From assembly GCA_026983835.1 (NCBI GenBank), contig JALSTH010000100.1, positions 1 to 40,277 on the forward strand: DNA of 40,277 nt, written 5' to 3'. A program made the position numbers and the translations under genes. Shown here piece after piece: positions 7,763-16,362 of this stretch. Origin of the DNA: Candidatus Zixiibacteriota bacterium. Lineage in GTDB: Bacteria; Zixibacteria; MSB-5A5; UM-FILTER-46-8. The notes below the pieces were generated by a model, which was not told the DNA's origin, made no database searches, and saw only the letters and a program-made list of their open reading frames with translations. Numbering within the stretch: the stretch's first letter is position 1; each line of letters opens with the position of its first letter.

Positions 7763-8446
7763 ATGCTAAAACTTACATATCACAGCCATTCCTGTTTTAG
7801 TCTAAGCGATGGTGATAAGAACATCATTATCGACCCATTTCTAACCGATAATCCGCTGGCGGAGATAAAACGGGAGGAGGTCAAGGTCGATGCCGTGTTG
7901 CTTACCCATGGGCATGGCGATCATTTGGGTGATGGAATTGATATTGCCAAAGCTAACGATGCTTTAATTATCGCTCCCTTTGAATTGGCGACCTATTGCG
8001 AGGGCAAAGGTGCCAAGGTTCACGCGATGCATATCGGGGGTAGTTATGATTTCCCCTTCGGAAGGGTAACTTTGACCATCGCCCATCACGGTTCGGGGCT
8101 ACCGACGGAAAATGGTATTATTTACTTGGGGAGCCCTTGCGGTTTTGTGGTTCGGATGGATAATAAGAATATCTACCACGCCGGTGATACGGGACTGTTT
8201 TATGATATGAAGCTTATCGGGGAGCTTTATCCTTTGGATTTGGCGCTGTTGCCCATCGGCGGGAATTTTACAATGGGGATAATGGAAGCGCTAAAGGCGG
8301 TTGAATTGCTATCGCCCAAAGCGGTTATTCCTATGCATTATAATACATTCGATGTAATCGAACAAAATCCTGAGGATTTCACCTCCCGTCTTCCATCATC
8401 GGTAAGCAGCAAAATCCTTAAACCCGGAGAGAACTACGAGTTTTGA
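7763..8446 (+). CDS. UPF0173 metal-dependent hydrolase (metallo-beta-lactamase fold)
   Basis: This 227-residue protein has the full metallo-beta-lactamase metal set: LTHGHGDHLGD (HxHxDH), AHHGSGLP, HAGDTGLFYDM and MHYNTF. The N-terminal LTYHSHSCFSL and IIIDPFLTDNPLA are typical of the UPF0173/YtkL group, whose physiological substrate is unsettled. The protein is cytoplasmic, with no signal peptide. The start follows a perfect ribosome site and a good promoter. The next gene starts 22 bases after the stop, so it may head the run that extends through the peptidase, acyltransferase and comEC. Confidence 0.88.
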   Translation: MLKLTYHSHSCFSLSDGDKNIIIDPFLTDNPLAEIKREEVKVDAVLLTHGHGDHLGDGIDIAKANDALIIAPFELATYCEGKGAKVHAMHIGGSYDFPFGRVTLTIAHHGSGLPTENGIIYLGSPCGFVVRMDNKNIYHAGDTGLFYDMKLIGELYPLDLALLPIGGNFTMGIMEALKAVELLSPKAVIPMHYNTFDVIEQNPEDFTSRLPSSVSSKILKPGENYEF

Positions 8447-8468
8447 CACTCGAAAGATCTTAATTACA

Positions 8469-9347
8469 ATGGCGGCAATATTATTTCTAATATCGCCGCT
8501 TAAAAATATTAGAGCCTTAACGATTACCGGAAATATCAAGGAAAATAAAACCCAAAGGCAGGTAGAGGAATATGCGCGGGAAGTTGCGGTTGCCGGTGGA
8601 GGACTGTTCGCAAACTGTCTGCCGGATACCGTAACGGTAATGATTGCGAACACAAACGAAGATTTTCAAAGATTAACCTCTGGCAGGCTTCCCGAATGGG
8701 GTATCGGCGCCGCTGATTTATCGAGGATGAGAATTATAATAAAAAATCCCTCCCGCTTTTCATACGGCCAAAGCTTTGGGGAGGTCGTTCGCCACGAATT
8801 CGCACATATTTATCTTCAGAGTTGCTGTTCGGGATGTCGATGGCCCCGCTGGTTTCAGGAAGGGTGCGCAATGCTGTTTTCGGGCGAATGGCGGGTCGGC
8901 AGGGATATCACCGTAGGAAGAGCCGCCGCCTTTTCTCATCTGCCATCCCTTAAGGAACTCGAAAATGTCAACAGCTTCTCGCAGGCGAAAGCTTCATTGG
9001 CGTACTCGATGTCTTTTCTGGCGGTCCGCCATTTTATCGACCAATTCGGCAGACAGGGACTAATCGAGCTTTTCGCAAATATGAGGGCAGGACAACTTTT
9101 CCCAACCGCATTTTATAATACGACCGGGATGAGTTATGATAAATGGGATAACGACTTTAGGAATTATCTCAAGAGAAGATACTTTTTTATCTTTTGGTTT
9201 GGAGATTTTCCTGTCTTTTGGGTTTCGATGGTTTTATTTTTCGTGGTGATTTATATTTTAAAACGACGGCAGATGAAACGCAAAACCGACAAATGGGAAA
9301 AAGACGAAAATTACGATTATTTCGATTATGGCCCACCACCGGATTAA
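8469..9347 (+). CDS. Membrane-anchored gluzincin-type peptidase (MA-like, HExxH)
   Basis: This is a 292-residue protein. It has a short hydrophobic N terminus, a peptidase-MA-like domain with HEFAH (about residues 113-117) as zinc/catalytic motif, a downstream glutamate in WFQEGCAMLFSG as probable third ligand, and a C-terminal membrane helix (about 236-260) followed by a charged cytoplasmic tail. The segment between the two motifs is unusually cysteine-rich (SCCSGC), which could hold a disulfide or extra metal. It is probably a periplasm-facing protease of unknown target. Its last 20 bases overlap the acyltransferase start, which indicates coupling with an envelope-lipid gene. Confidence 0.75.
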   Translation: MAAILFLISPLKNIRALTITGNIKENKTQRQVEEYAREVAVAGGGLFANCLPDTVTVMIANTNEDFQRLTSGRLPEWGIGAADLSRMRIIIKNPSRFSYGQSFGEVVRHEFAHIYLQSCCSGCRWPRWFQEGCAMLFSGEWRVGRDITVGRAAAFSHLPSLKELENVNSFSQAKASLAYSMSFLAVRHFIDQFGRQGLIELFANMRAGQLFPTAFYNTTGMSYDKWDNDFRNYLKRRYFFIFWFGDFPVFWVSMVLFFVVIYILKRRQMKRKTDKWEKDENYDYFDYGPPPD

Positions 9348-10224
9348 GCATTACATAGAATATATCCCTATGATGGTAACGCTCAATCTCCTGAGGCTAT
9401 TACCATATAGATTCGGGGTAGCCTTTGGGGCATTCCTCGGGAGTGTGGCTTGGCATATCCTCAGGATCCGTCGACGCGTCTCTATGGAAAACCTGCGCCG
9501 CTGTTTTTCGGATCGATACACCAAAAAAGAACTCGCCAAGATCGGACTTGAATCCTATAAGAATTTCGGCAGATCAGTGCTGGAATATGCCCTTATAACC
9601 AAGCTAAAAGGTGGACGGATAGCCCAATATGTGAAAACTGAAAATAAGGAAATTTTCGATAGTATGATCGGCGAAGGGAAAGGATGTATCGGCGTCGGCG
9701 GGCATTTTGGAAGTTGGGAGGTGAGCGGAGCCAACCTAAGTTATCTTTGGCCCGGCTATATCGATTATCTGGTAGGCGAACAGCACAACCTCTTGGTGGA
9801 TGACCTGATGAATAAAAACCGACACTTGATGGGAATTGGAACGATAAAGATGGGTGTTGCCGCCAGAGCAGTTTTGTCATCGGTCCGCAAAGGTAAAATG
9901 GTGGCGATGCTCTCCGATCAGGATGCCGGTAGGGGGGGGGTGATAATCAAATTATTCGGCCTGCCAGCCTCGACCCCAAAAGGCCCCGCCGCTTTCGCCC
10001 TGAAGGCAAAGGTACCCATAGCGATGGGAATTATTATTAGAGAAAAGGGGCCATATCATCGCTTTATATGTGAAAAGCCTATCAGGGTAAAACCGAGTGG
10101 AAATAAAGAGGAGGATATCAGACTGCTAACCCAACAATATACCGATGTCCTCGAAAAATATATACGCCTTTATCCCGACCATTGGTTTTGGGCGCACAGG
10201 CGCTTCAAATCCACTTTGAAATAA
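9328..10224 (+). CDS. LpxL/HtrB-family lipid A (lauroyl-type) acyltransferase
   Basis: This 298-residue protein has an N-terminal membrane-associated helix (YRFGVAFGAFLGSVAWHIL), RRRVSMENLRRCF, and the catalytic GGHFGSWEVSG, where His and Glu form the HX4E pair. Later conserved segments are MLSDQDAGRGG, PASTPKGPAAFALKAKVPI and DHWFWAHRRFK. It would transfer a fatty acyl group to lipid A or a similar envelope lipid at the inner membrane. Codons for AGRGGV contain nine consecutive G (9932-9940). A gain or loss of one G would shift the frame after the active site and truncate the protein. Start chosen at the ATG overlapping the peptidase gene; an ATG at 9370 is possible. Confidence 0.85.
   Translation: MAHHRIKHYIEYIPMMVTLNLLRLLPYRFGVAFGAFLGSVAWHILRIRRRVSMENLRRCFSDRYTKKELAKIGLESYKNFGRSVLEYALITKLKGGRIAQYVKTENKEIFDSMIGEGKGCIGVGGHFGSWEVSGANLSYLWPGYIDYLVGEQHNLLVDDLMNKNRHLMGIGTIKMGVAARAVLSSVRKGKMVAMLSDQDAGRGGVIIKLFGLPASTPKGPAAFALKAKVPIAMGIIIREKGPYHRFICEKPIRVKPSGNKEEDIRLLTQQYTDVLEKYIRLYPDHWFWAHRRFKSTLK
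9932..9940 (+). repeat. G9 homopolymer inside the acyltransferase gene
   Basis: Nine G in a row lie within the coding sequence. Runs of seven G or C occur elsewhere in the window (sucD, glnQ-like, the solute-binding protein gene), but this is the longest I see. Tracts of this length can slip during replication and switch genes on or off. Confidence 0.8.
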
Positions 10225-10239
10225 AACTCTATTAGGATT

Positions 10240-12537
10240 ATGAGATACCCTGCCGTTATCGCCCTGTTATTCTTGGTGGCTGGCATCGTGGGAGCCTACT
10301 TCCTGACGATTCCCCCTTGGATACCGATAATGATAACCGCAGCGCTTATACTAATATCCTTGATTCTACTGTATTCAGGCGAACGGCGATATCTGAATAT
10401 CTCCGTTGCCTTACTTTTGATAAGTTTGGGATTTGCCCGAACACAACTGTTTACCAGCCAATACCCGGCTAATCATATTTCAAAATTTACATCCTTAAAT
10501 ACCAAATTGCGCTTTGCCGGAAAAATAGCTTCCGAGCCGGATATCAGGGATTCATACACATATCTGACCCTATCGGTTGATTCCCTCTATATAAGGAATA
10601 AATCAATCCCGACAACCGGTAAGGTTTTAGTAAAGATCCGCCCCGCAACCGGCAAGTTTCAATACGGGGATTATGTTTCGGTTTACGGATATCTGAACAA
10701 TCCCCCTAAACCGGGCAATCCGAACCTCTTCGATTATCGCGGTTATCTCAATCGAAAAGGGATATACGGCTACTGCTCGGTCAAGGGTGATTACAATGTA
10801 AATATAATCAAACATTCAGGATATAACGATTTCATCTCGGCAATAATTTTACCGGTGCGCCGATACCTTTTGTCGGTTTTCTCCCAGCTTCCACATAAGG
10901 AAAACGGGGCATTATTGGCAGGATTTTTAATCGGGGAGAAAAGGGGGATTCCTGTTAAGATCAGGAACGATTTCATCCGCTCCGGGACGATGCACCTTTT
11001 AGCCGTCTCCGGTTCCAATGTGGCTCTTGTCAGTTCGCTATATTTCGTTTTTCTGATGTTTATCCCGATAAAGAAGCGTTGGAAACTGCTGGGAAGTATC
11101 CCTGTTTTGATAATCTTCTCTTTTGTCGCCAACAATGAGCCCTCCGTAGTGCGGGCTACGATAATGGTTATAATCGGGATTTCCGCCTATATATGGAGAC
11201 GCAGGGTAAACCCTTTGAACATAGCCGCCTCGGCTGCGCTTTTGATTTTATCGGTTTATCCATTATGGCTTTTCGATGCCGGTTTTCAGCTATCCTTTGC
11301 CGCCGTTTTCGGGATAGTGCTCTGCCTTAAAATGAGAATATTTAAATCCATAAACGGGGAAACCATCTGGGGAAAGTTTAAGGGATATATTATCCGAATA
11401 ATCTTGATAAGTGCGGCCGCTTTCTTGTTTACCGCTCCGATTATCGCTTATTATTTCAACCGAATAGCGACCTATTCATTAATCGCCAATATTCCCGCCG
11501 CAATGCTTATTTCAATAATCACATTTTTGGGTGGAGTGAGTATAATCGTTTTCCCTTTGGGCGGATGGTTGGCTCAGGGCGTTTTGCTGCTGACAGATAT
11601 TTCAATAACTGTTATATTGGACATAGTCGCCTTTTTCTCCTCTCTGCCCTACGCCAACCCGCTGATACCTTCGCCCTCGCTTTTGACCATCTTTATTCTT
11701 TACCTAATTCTCCTCGTCCCGTTGATAATCTCGTGGCAACCCCGTTTAGGCAAAATATTCCTGATATTATTCCTGTTTTTACTGAATGTCGATATATGGG
11801 GAGCGAATTACAGGATGACGCAAAAGCGTTGCTCGGTTGAGTTTTTAGATGCGGGTTATTCCAATGCGGTGTTTGTAAGCTTACCGAATAGCAGTAATAC
11901 GCTTATCTATGCCGGCGATAAGCGAACCTATAAGTCGATAGGCGAAAAATATATATTGCCCCACATTTTAAGGGAAGGATACCGCAAAATAAATAATCTG
12001 ATATTAACGGAAACCTCCGAGTGGTCTTTTAACGGATTGGATAGTTTGTTGAAGGAAAATATAATCCAAAAGGTGTGGATACCATATAATTCCACAATCA
12101 AAGAAAGTATCACAAATACTGGATATGGAGGAAGGATAAGCGAGTTTGATGCAGGGGAAATGCTTTCCGAAAAGGACGATAAAATTAAATACATCATTAT
12201 AAAACCCGATAATAATTCAAGGAAAGCGGAAACGGATGACGACCATTTTGCCATAATGATTGAAGTCTTTGGCAGGGGCGTCCTTTTTGACGGCAAAACT
12301 CCGCCCGATACCGCAAGCGCTCATTTTCAGGAAGCGGAGATAATGCAATTGGATGAATCTTATGCAAAATGGGCGCTGAAGCGAGAAAACGATTGGGTAA
12401 TACCGGTAATAATAAGCGGAAAGCCCTTCCTTTATTGGCTCGAAGGAAGGGAGGCGGATTACTCATCGATAAAGAGGATCCGTTATAGCGGCGCACAACG
12501 ATATATTGTGAAGCCTGAGGGAATAACATCTTTTTGA
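10240..12537 (+). CDS. comEC: ComEC/Rec2-type DNA uptake channel with degenerate hydrolase tail
   Basis: This is a 765-residue protein. Domains in order are two or three N-terminal membrane helices; a soluble OB-like DUF4131 region (about 75-195, ending GNPNLFDYRGYLNRKGIYGYC); the polytopic competence domain (about 215-500, with HLLAVSGSNVALVSSLYF, the diagnostic loop, and AGFQLSFAAVFGIVL); and a C-terminal metallo-beta-lactamase-like region (about 525-750). ComEC carries single-stranded DNA across the inner membrane in transformation. In the last region the usual GQGD is GYSN and the HxHxDH motif is LTETSEWSFNGL, so nuclease-type metal binding is lost. Neighbouring pilus motors fit a DNA-uptake role. 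Confidence 0.9.
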   Translation: MRYPAVIALLFLVAGIVGAYFLTIPPWIPIMITAALILISLILLYSGERRYLNISVALLLISLGFARTQLFTSQYPANHISKFTSLNTKLRFAGKIASEPDIRDSYTYLTLSVDSLYIRNKSIPTTGKVLVKIRPATGKFQYGDYVSVYGYLNNPPKPGNPNLFDYRGYLNRKGIYGYCSVKGDYNVNIIKHSGYNDFISAIILPVRRYLLSVFSQLPHKENGALLAGFLIGEKRGIPVKIRNDFIRSGTMHLLAVSGSNVALVSSLYFVFLMFIPIKKRWKLLGSIPVLIIFSFVANNEPSVVRATIMVIIGISAYIWRRRVNPLNIAASAALLILSVYPLWLFDAGFQLSFAAVFGIVLCLKMRIFKSINGETIWGKFKGYIIRIILISAAAFLFTAPIIAYYFNRIATYSLIANIPAAMLISIITFLGGVSIIVFPLGGWLAQGVLLLTDISITVILDIVAFFSSLPYANPLIPSPSLLTIFILYLILLVPLIISWQPRLGKIFLILFLFLLNVDIWGANYRMTQKRCSVEFLDAGYSNAVFVSLPNSSNTLIYAGDKRTYKSIGEKYILPHILREGYRKINNLILTETSEWSFNGLDSLLKENIIQKVWIPYNSTIKESITNTGYGGRISEFDAGEMLSEKDDKIKYIIIKPDNNSRKAETDDDHFAIMIEVFGRGVLFDGKTPPDTASAHFQEAEIMQLDESYAKWALKRENDWVIPVIISGKPFLYWLEGREADYSSIKRIRYSGAQRYIVKPEGITSF

Positions 12538-12548
12538 GCGATTAATTT

Positions 12549-13748
12549 ATGCTTACCACAAAACTTAAAAAAGAGCGGGGATTCAATGGGAATTTGAGCT
12601 CCATCCCGCTTTTGGATATTTTTCAACTTCTCTTCAGCGGAAGGAAAAGCGGTGTGTTGGAGATCGTGGATGGAGAAAGTAAGACCAAGATTTACCTCAA
12701 ATCCGGATTGATAATCGCCGCGGAATCCACTATGGATAAAGACCTGTTGGGTAATCTATTTATTAAGCGCTGTCGTCTGCCTAAAAGAGAGTTGAATCAA
12801 GCTACCAACCTCCACCGAAAAACGGGGAAGCCTTTGGGGGAGATATTGATCGAGATGGAGATTTTAAGCGAAGTGGAGATAAACAGCGCCTTGAAAATAA
12901 AGGTGGAAGAGATTATTTACGATCTGTTCGGCTGGAAATCCGGGAATTTCCAATTCCACGAGGGGGATGTCTCGCCAAGACCTGAATTGGAGAACCCGTT
13001 AAATCCGATGAATGTTATAATGGAGGCTACGAGGAGACTTGATGAGTGGGCTCAAATTCAGGAGGATCTGCCTCCGGAAAATTCGATTTTATTCCCGATT
13101 ATCCCTGAGGATTTCGCAGAGAACGATATACGGATTACAAAAGATGACTTCGCAATTATCACCTCCATCAATGGGAAAAAGAGCCTCCGCCAAATCTTAA
13201 CCGATAGTCCCTACGATAGATTCACCACGGCCAAATCGATACACCGTTTCATTACAATGGGGCTTTTGGGTTATTCCAAATCCGAAATAGAAGACAACGA
13301 TAACATCGAGGAAAATCCTCAATCGGTTTTAGAGGAGATTTTAAGATTTCATAAGGATATCTACGAGTTGGTATCGGGTTTCTTTTCCGAATATATGGGT
13401 GAAGCGGGAGCGGGGATTCTTACGAAAGTATTCAAAAAACGCCGATATAAAAATTCGATTTTGGACAAAGCGACATCCTCCAACGGGAATACAATCGATT
13501 TTTCCAAAGTATCGGAAGGGGATAAAAGTCTAACAGACCTCGCATATCTCTATAAAGTTTCGATTTCCTTTTATGCCTTATCGAAAGCGTATTTGGAAGC
13601 GGTAAGGGAATTCTTAGGCGGGGATATTTTTAATGAAGCGACATCCCGTCTTAAAAAGCGGAATTTAAGGCGATTCGAGAGCAGACGGCAACAGCTGATG
13701 GCGTTTGGCGTCGAAGAGGAGATATTTAAACTTCTGAATATAAAATAA
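12549..13748 (+). CDS. PATAN/DUF4388 domain protein
   Basis: This is a 399-residue protein. The first half (about 12-155) is a DUF4388/PATAN domain: FNGNLSSIPLLDIFQLLFSGRKSGVLEI, IYLKSGLIIAAES, LGEILIEMEILSE, and IIYDLFGWKSGNFQFHEG. The second half is helical with no motif I recognise. PATAN domains occur in cyanobacterial response regulators that bind the pilus motor PilB and set motility direction; in other bacteria they accompany GTPase and roadblock genes. Here it heads the run that ends with PilB, PilT and PilC, 11 bases after comEC. It has no receiver domain, so its input is probably protein contact rather than phosphorylation. Confidence 0.8.
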   Translation: MLTTKLKKERGFNGNLSSIPLLDIFQLLFSGRKSGVLEIVDGESKTKIYLKSGLIIAAESTMDKDLLGNLFIKRCRLPKRELNQATNLHRKTGKPLGEILIEMEILSEVEINSALKIKVEEIIYDLFGWKSGNFQFHEGDVSPRPELENPLNPMNVIMEATRRLDEWAQIQEDLPPENSILFPIIPEDFAENDIRITKDDFAIITSINGKKSLRQILTDSPYDRFTTAKSIHRFITMGLLGYSKSEIEDNDNIEENPQSVLEEILRFHKDIYELVSGFFSEYMGEAGAGILTKVFKKRRYKNSILDKATSSNGNTIDFSKVSEGDKSLTDLAYLYKVSISFYALSKAYLEAVREFLGGDIFNEATSRLKKRNLRRFESRRQQLMAFGVEEEIFKLLNIK

Positions 13749-13766
13749 CAAAGCTTAGAGGGGGTT

Positions 13767-14156
13767 ATGCCGAAAATAACATATAGATTGGGATTGGCGA
13801 TGATAACCTTGGGTTGTCTTTTCGGTTGCTCCGATGCCAATGCCTCTCCTTCTGATTTAAACCCCTTGATGGAAGGCTATGGTGTGATTTATAATCTCCT
13901 ATTGCTCATAATCTCCCTGCTCGGATTTGTTATCGCTCTTAAAATCAGTAAGGCGTTCCGAAGGGGGCGACTTTTTGCCCCTTGGGTTTTGATAACTTCA
14001 GCCTTCGGTTTATTCGCAGCCGACTCCATGCTCGCCTTAATCGGCAGGCTCAACATTTCTGCGGGCTTTAATTCTTTCTATTCTATTTTATGGGTATTGG
14101 GTTTTGTTATGCTCCTTGTGGCGGGATATCTTTACAAAAAGGCGGTTTTGAGATAA
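13767..14156 (+). CDS. Small three-helix membrane protein
   Basis: This 129-residue protein is not assigned to a family. It has a hydrophobic N terminus with TLGCLFGCSD that resembles a lipoprotein signal (Leu-Phe-Gly-Cys). Three membrane helices follow (about 42-62, 72-94, 102-124) separated by the basic loop KISKAFRRGR. AGAGGGGG precedes the ATG. It sits 18 bases after the PATAN gene and 13 bases before the TPR-roadblock gene, so it belongs to the polarity run. It may give a membrane site for its soluble neighbours. Confidence 0.65.
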   Translation: MPKITYRLGLAMITLGCLFGCSDANASPSDLNPLMEGYGVIYNLLLLIISLLGFVIALKISKAFRRGRLFAPWVLITSAFGLFAADSMLALIGRLNISAGFNSFYSILWVLGFVMLLVAGYLYKKAVLR

Positions 14157-14169
14157 TGGGGGATATGGT

Positions 14170-15030
14170 TTGGATGAATTAGACCGCAGGATTGAAAAAT
14201 GCAAACGCATCCTTAAAGGTAATCCCAATTCACAGATATTTGCCGCTTTGGCGGATTGCTACCTAAAAAAGGGCGAACCCCGAAAAGCATACGATATCTG
14301 CGCCAATGGCTTAAGGAAATATCCCAATTACGGCTCAGCTCATCTGGTTATGGCTAAAATAGCCCTATCCATATCTAAAATAGAGCTTGCGAAAAAGAGC
14401 CTGCAAACGGCTATTGCGTTTAACGGTCGAAACAGGGCTATCGATTATTGGGAGTGCAAAATAGCCATTGAAGCGGGAGAATTGCGAAAGGCGGGGGATC
14501 TGATTTCGAAAATCAAAAGATGGAATCGGAATAACTCGGTGATAGCGGAGTTGGAATATATGCTTTATGAAGCACAGAAAACCGATGATAACCCCAACAG
14601 GAAGCCCCAAAATATCCATTATGGCGCACAAAATAAGGTATCCGCTATAAACCAAAAGGACACCCTTGCCGATAATGATAAAAACCGGCATATCACCGTT
14701 GATTCGATGATAAAATCGATTGCTTCTCTGCCATCGATGGAATATGCGATAGCGTTCAATTTCAACGGCGATGTCCAAGCATCTTATGGTGAAAACGGGA
14801 AAATCGAAACGGCGGCGGAATTTGGGAAGGCGGCCGTTCATGGATTACGGCACGGGTTAAGCAAAGCCGGATTCGGGGAACTGAAAGGTTTTCTTTTAGA
14901 GGCGGATGATCGGACTGCTTTTCTGCAAAATATGGGAAATTTCTATCTGCTTTGTGAAGGCGATTCAAAGATAAATCTTGGAGTTATCGGATTACAAATC
15001 TCGGAGATGCTTAAACAGTTGAAAGGATGA
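14170..15030 (+). CDS. TPR-roadblock/LC7 fusion protein
   Basis: This is a 286-residue protein with two parts. Residues 1-145 contain TPR-like helix pairs (LDRRIEKCKRILKGNPNSQIFAALADCYLKKGEPRKAYDICANGLRKYPN and following units). Residues 175-286 form a roadblock/LC7 fold (SIASLPSMEYAIAFNFNGDVQAS ... FGELKGFLLEADDRTAFLQNMGNFYLLCEGDSKINLG ... GLQISEMLKQLKG). Roadblock domains dimerise and act on Ras-like GTPases such as MglA; TPR proteins can be MglA effectors that activate pili. The start is TTG behind GGGGGAT, because the nearby ATG frames stop at once. It lies four genes upstream of mglA. Confidence 0.75.
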   Translation: MDELDRRIEKCKRILKGNPNSQIFAALADCYLKKGEPRKAYDICANGLRKYPNYGSAHLVMAKIALSISKIELAKKSLQTAIAFNGRNRAIDYWECKIAIEAGELRKAGDLISKIKRWNRNNSVIAELEYMLYEAQKTDDNPNRKPQNIHYGAQNKVSAINQKDTLADNDKNRHITVDSMIKSIASLPSMEYAIAFNFNGDVQASYGENGKIETAAEFGKAAVHGLRHGLSKAGFGELKGFLLEADDRTAFLQNMGNFYLLCEGDSKINLGVIGLQISEMLKQLKG

Positions 15031-15040
15031 TAGGAACTCG

Positions 15041-15964
15041 ATGAATTCAAAAGAAATCATAATGATCTCCTTGGTATCGCTGTTTTTGGGAGTAATGTTT
15101 AGCTTCTTTTATCCGGGCGGAGCGGACCTTCCGAGGCCGTTTCCTCCCGTCTTATGGTTTCTCATAGAGTTCTGCTATTACGCTTTCGTCATAGCCTTAT
15201 TCGATGAAAACACTAATTTCAACGACCATCTTTTCTATGCGGTGGGAAGTTTTCTGTTTCGGGTGACAACATCCTTGGCTTTCGCCGCAGCTTTGGCAAC
15301 CGCCGGAAACGCTGATTTTAGAACGGCAATCAGATTGGGGATAATCGATTATGTTCCGGAGGTTTTTCCTCTGGTCATAGTTTCCCCCTGGGTGTTATTA
15401 ACTCTGACAAAGGGCGGTTCATCCACAATTACCGAAAGAGGCACCTCGAGGGTTTTACAAAATACCGCCGGCAGGTTTGCTTATGCCGGTAATCCGTCGA
15501 AGGAAAATCCCCAAAAGGAATCAACACCGTCAGGCAATCGGCGGGAGGAGGAGATATCCTCCTCCCACCGAATAACTTCATTTAACGATGCGCTCGAATA
15601 TTTACGCGGTTTTCGGGGGGTAAAGGGAATTATCCTTACGAACACCGAGGGAACTTTAATCGACTGTCGAGGATATTCGCATCACCAGGCCGAAGAATGG
15701 GCGGCTTACGGGGCGGAATTGTTCTCTTATCGGAAGAATATAATCGCATTCGGAATCGGGTCGGAGACGGATATGGATTTGGATTACCTTGAGTTGGCTT
15801 CCTCGAGGCGGAGAATTTCGGTTTTTAGGATTTATGAACTGTTATTGATAGTATTCTCCGAGAGGAAATCGGACGAACTGGTAAAGGTGGGCGCTTTGCG
15901 GACCGCCGAGATATTGTCAACGATATATAAAAATTACGAAATGAAAATAAGCTCTTCGGCATAA
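15041..15964 (+). CDS. Membrane-anchored roadblock/LC7 protein
   Basis: This 307-residue protein has four N-terminal membrane helices (about 8-24, 34-52, 62-86, 100-122). A polar linker follows (about 125-180, rich in Ser, Asn, Glu). The C-terminal roadblock/LC7-like domain (about 182-305) contains NDALEYLRGFRGVKGIILTNTEGTLIDCRGYSHH and ELLLIVFSERKSDELVKVGALRTAEI. The topology places the roadblock domain in the cytoplasm. I infer a membrane receptor for an MglA-type GTPase or for the other roadblock proteins. It starts 10 bases after the TPR-roadblock gene, with TAGGAA as ribosome site. Confidence 0.75.
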   Translation: MNSKEIIMISLVSLFLGVMFSFFYPGGADLPRPFPPVLWFLIEFCYYAFVIALFDENTNFNDHLFYAVGSFLFRVTTSLAFAAALATAGNADFRTAIRLGIIDYVPEVFPLVIVSPWVLLTLTKGGSSTITERGTSRVLQNTAGRFAYAGNPSKENPQKESTPSGNRREEEISSSHRITSFNDALEYLRGFRGVKGIILTNTEGTLIDCRGYSHHQAEEWAAYGAELFSYRKNIIAFGIGSETDMDLDYLELASSRRRISVFRIYELLLIVFSERKSDELVKVGALRTAEILSTIYKNYEMKISSSA

Positions 15965-15975
15965 AGGGGATTAGT

Positions 15976-16329
15976 ATGTATGCAACATTAACCGAGCTCA
16001 ACAAAACAAGCGGGATTAAGGGGAGTATGCTGGTCGGGGCCGATGGGATAATAATAGCCGCCGACCTCGAATCCGATTTGGAGGACGATACTGTCGGCGC
16101 TTTATCCGCCTCGATATTGGCGGGTGTCAAAAAAGCGATAAAGCGGCTTAATTATGGTGCATTGAAACAAATAATGGTGGAAGCGGAGAAGGGGAAAATA
16201 TTCCTCGCCGAATGCAGGTTGGGAATTTTAGTCGTCTTAACCGAGACGGAAGTAAACATCGGGCTTATCCGTCTTGAAATGAAAGCGGCTTTGAAAAAGG
16301 TGGAAAACCAAACTGTATCCGTCAACTGA
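15976..16329 (+). CDS. Stand-alone roadblock/LC7 protein
   Basis: This 117-residue protein is a single roadblock/LC7 domain: LNKTSGIKGSMLVGADGIIIAADLESD, LSASILAGVKKAIKRLNYG, IMVEAEKGKIFLAECRLGILVVLTETEVNIGLIRLEMKAAL. It lacks the C-terminal acidic helix present in MglB at 17767, so it is probably a different partner. It may pair with one of the two fused roadblock proteins upstream. AAAGGGGAT precedes the ATG. It ends 33 bases before mglA. Confidence 0.85.
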   Translation: MYATLTELNKTSGIKGSMLVGADGIIIAADLESDLEDDTVGALSASILAGVKKAIKRLNYGALKQIMVEAEKGKIFLAECRLGILVVLTETEVNIGLIRLEMKAALKKVENQTVSVN

Positions 16330-16362
16330 CAAAGTTAATAAGCATAAATTAAAGGTGATAGT

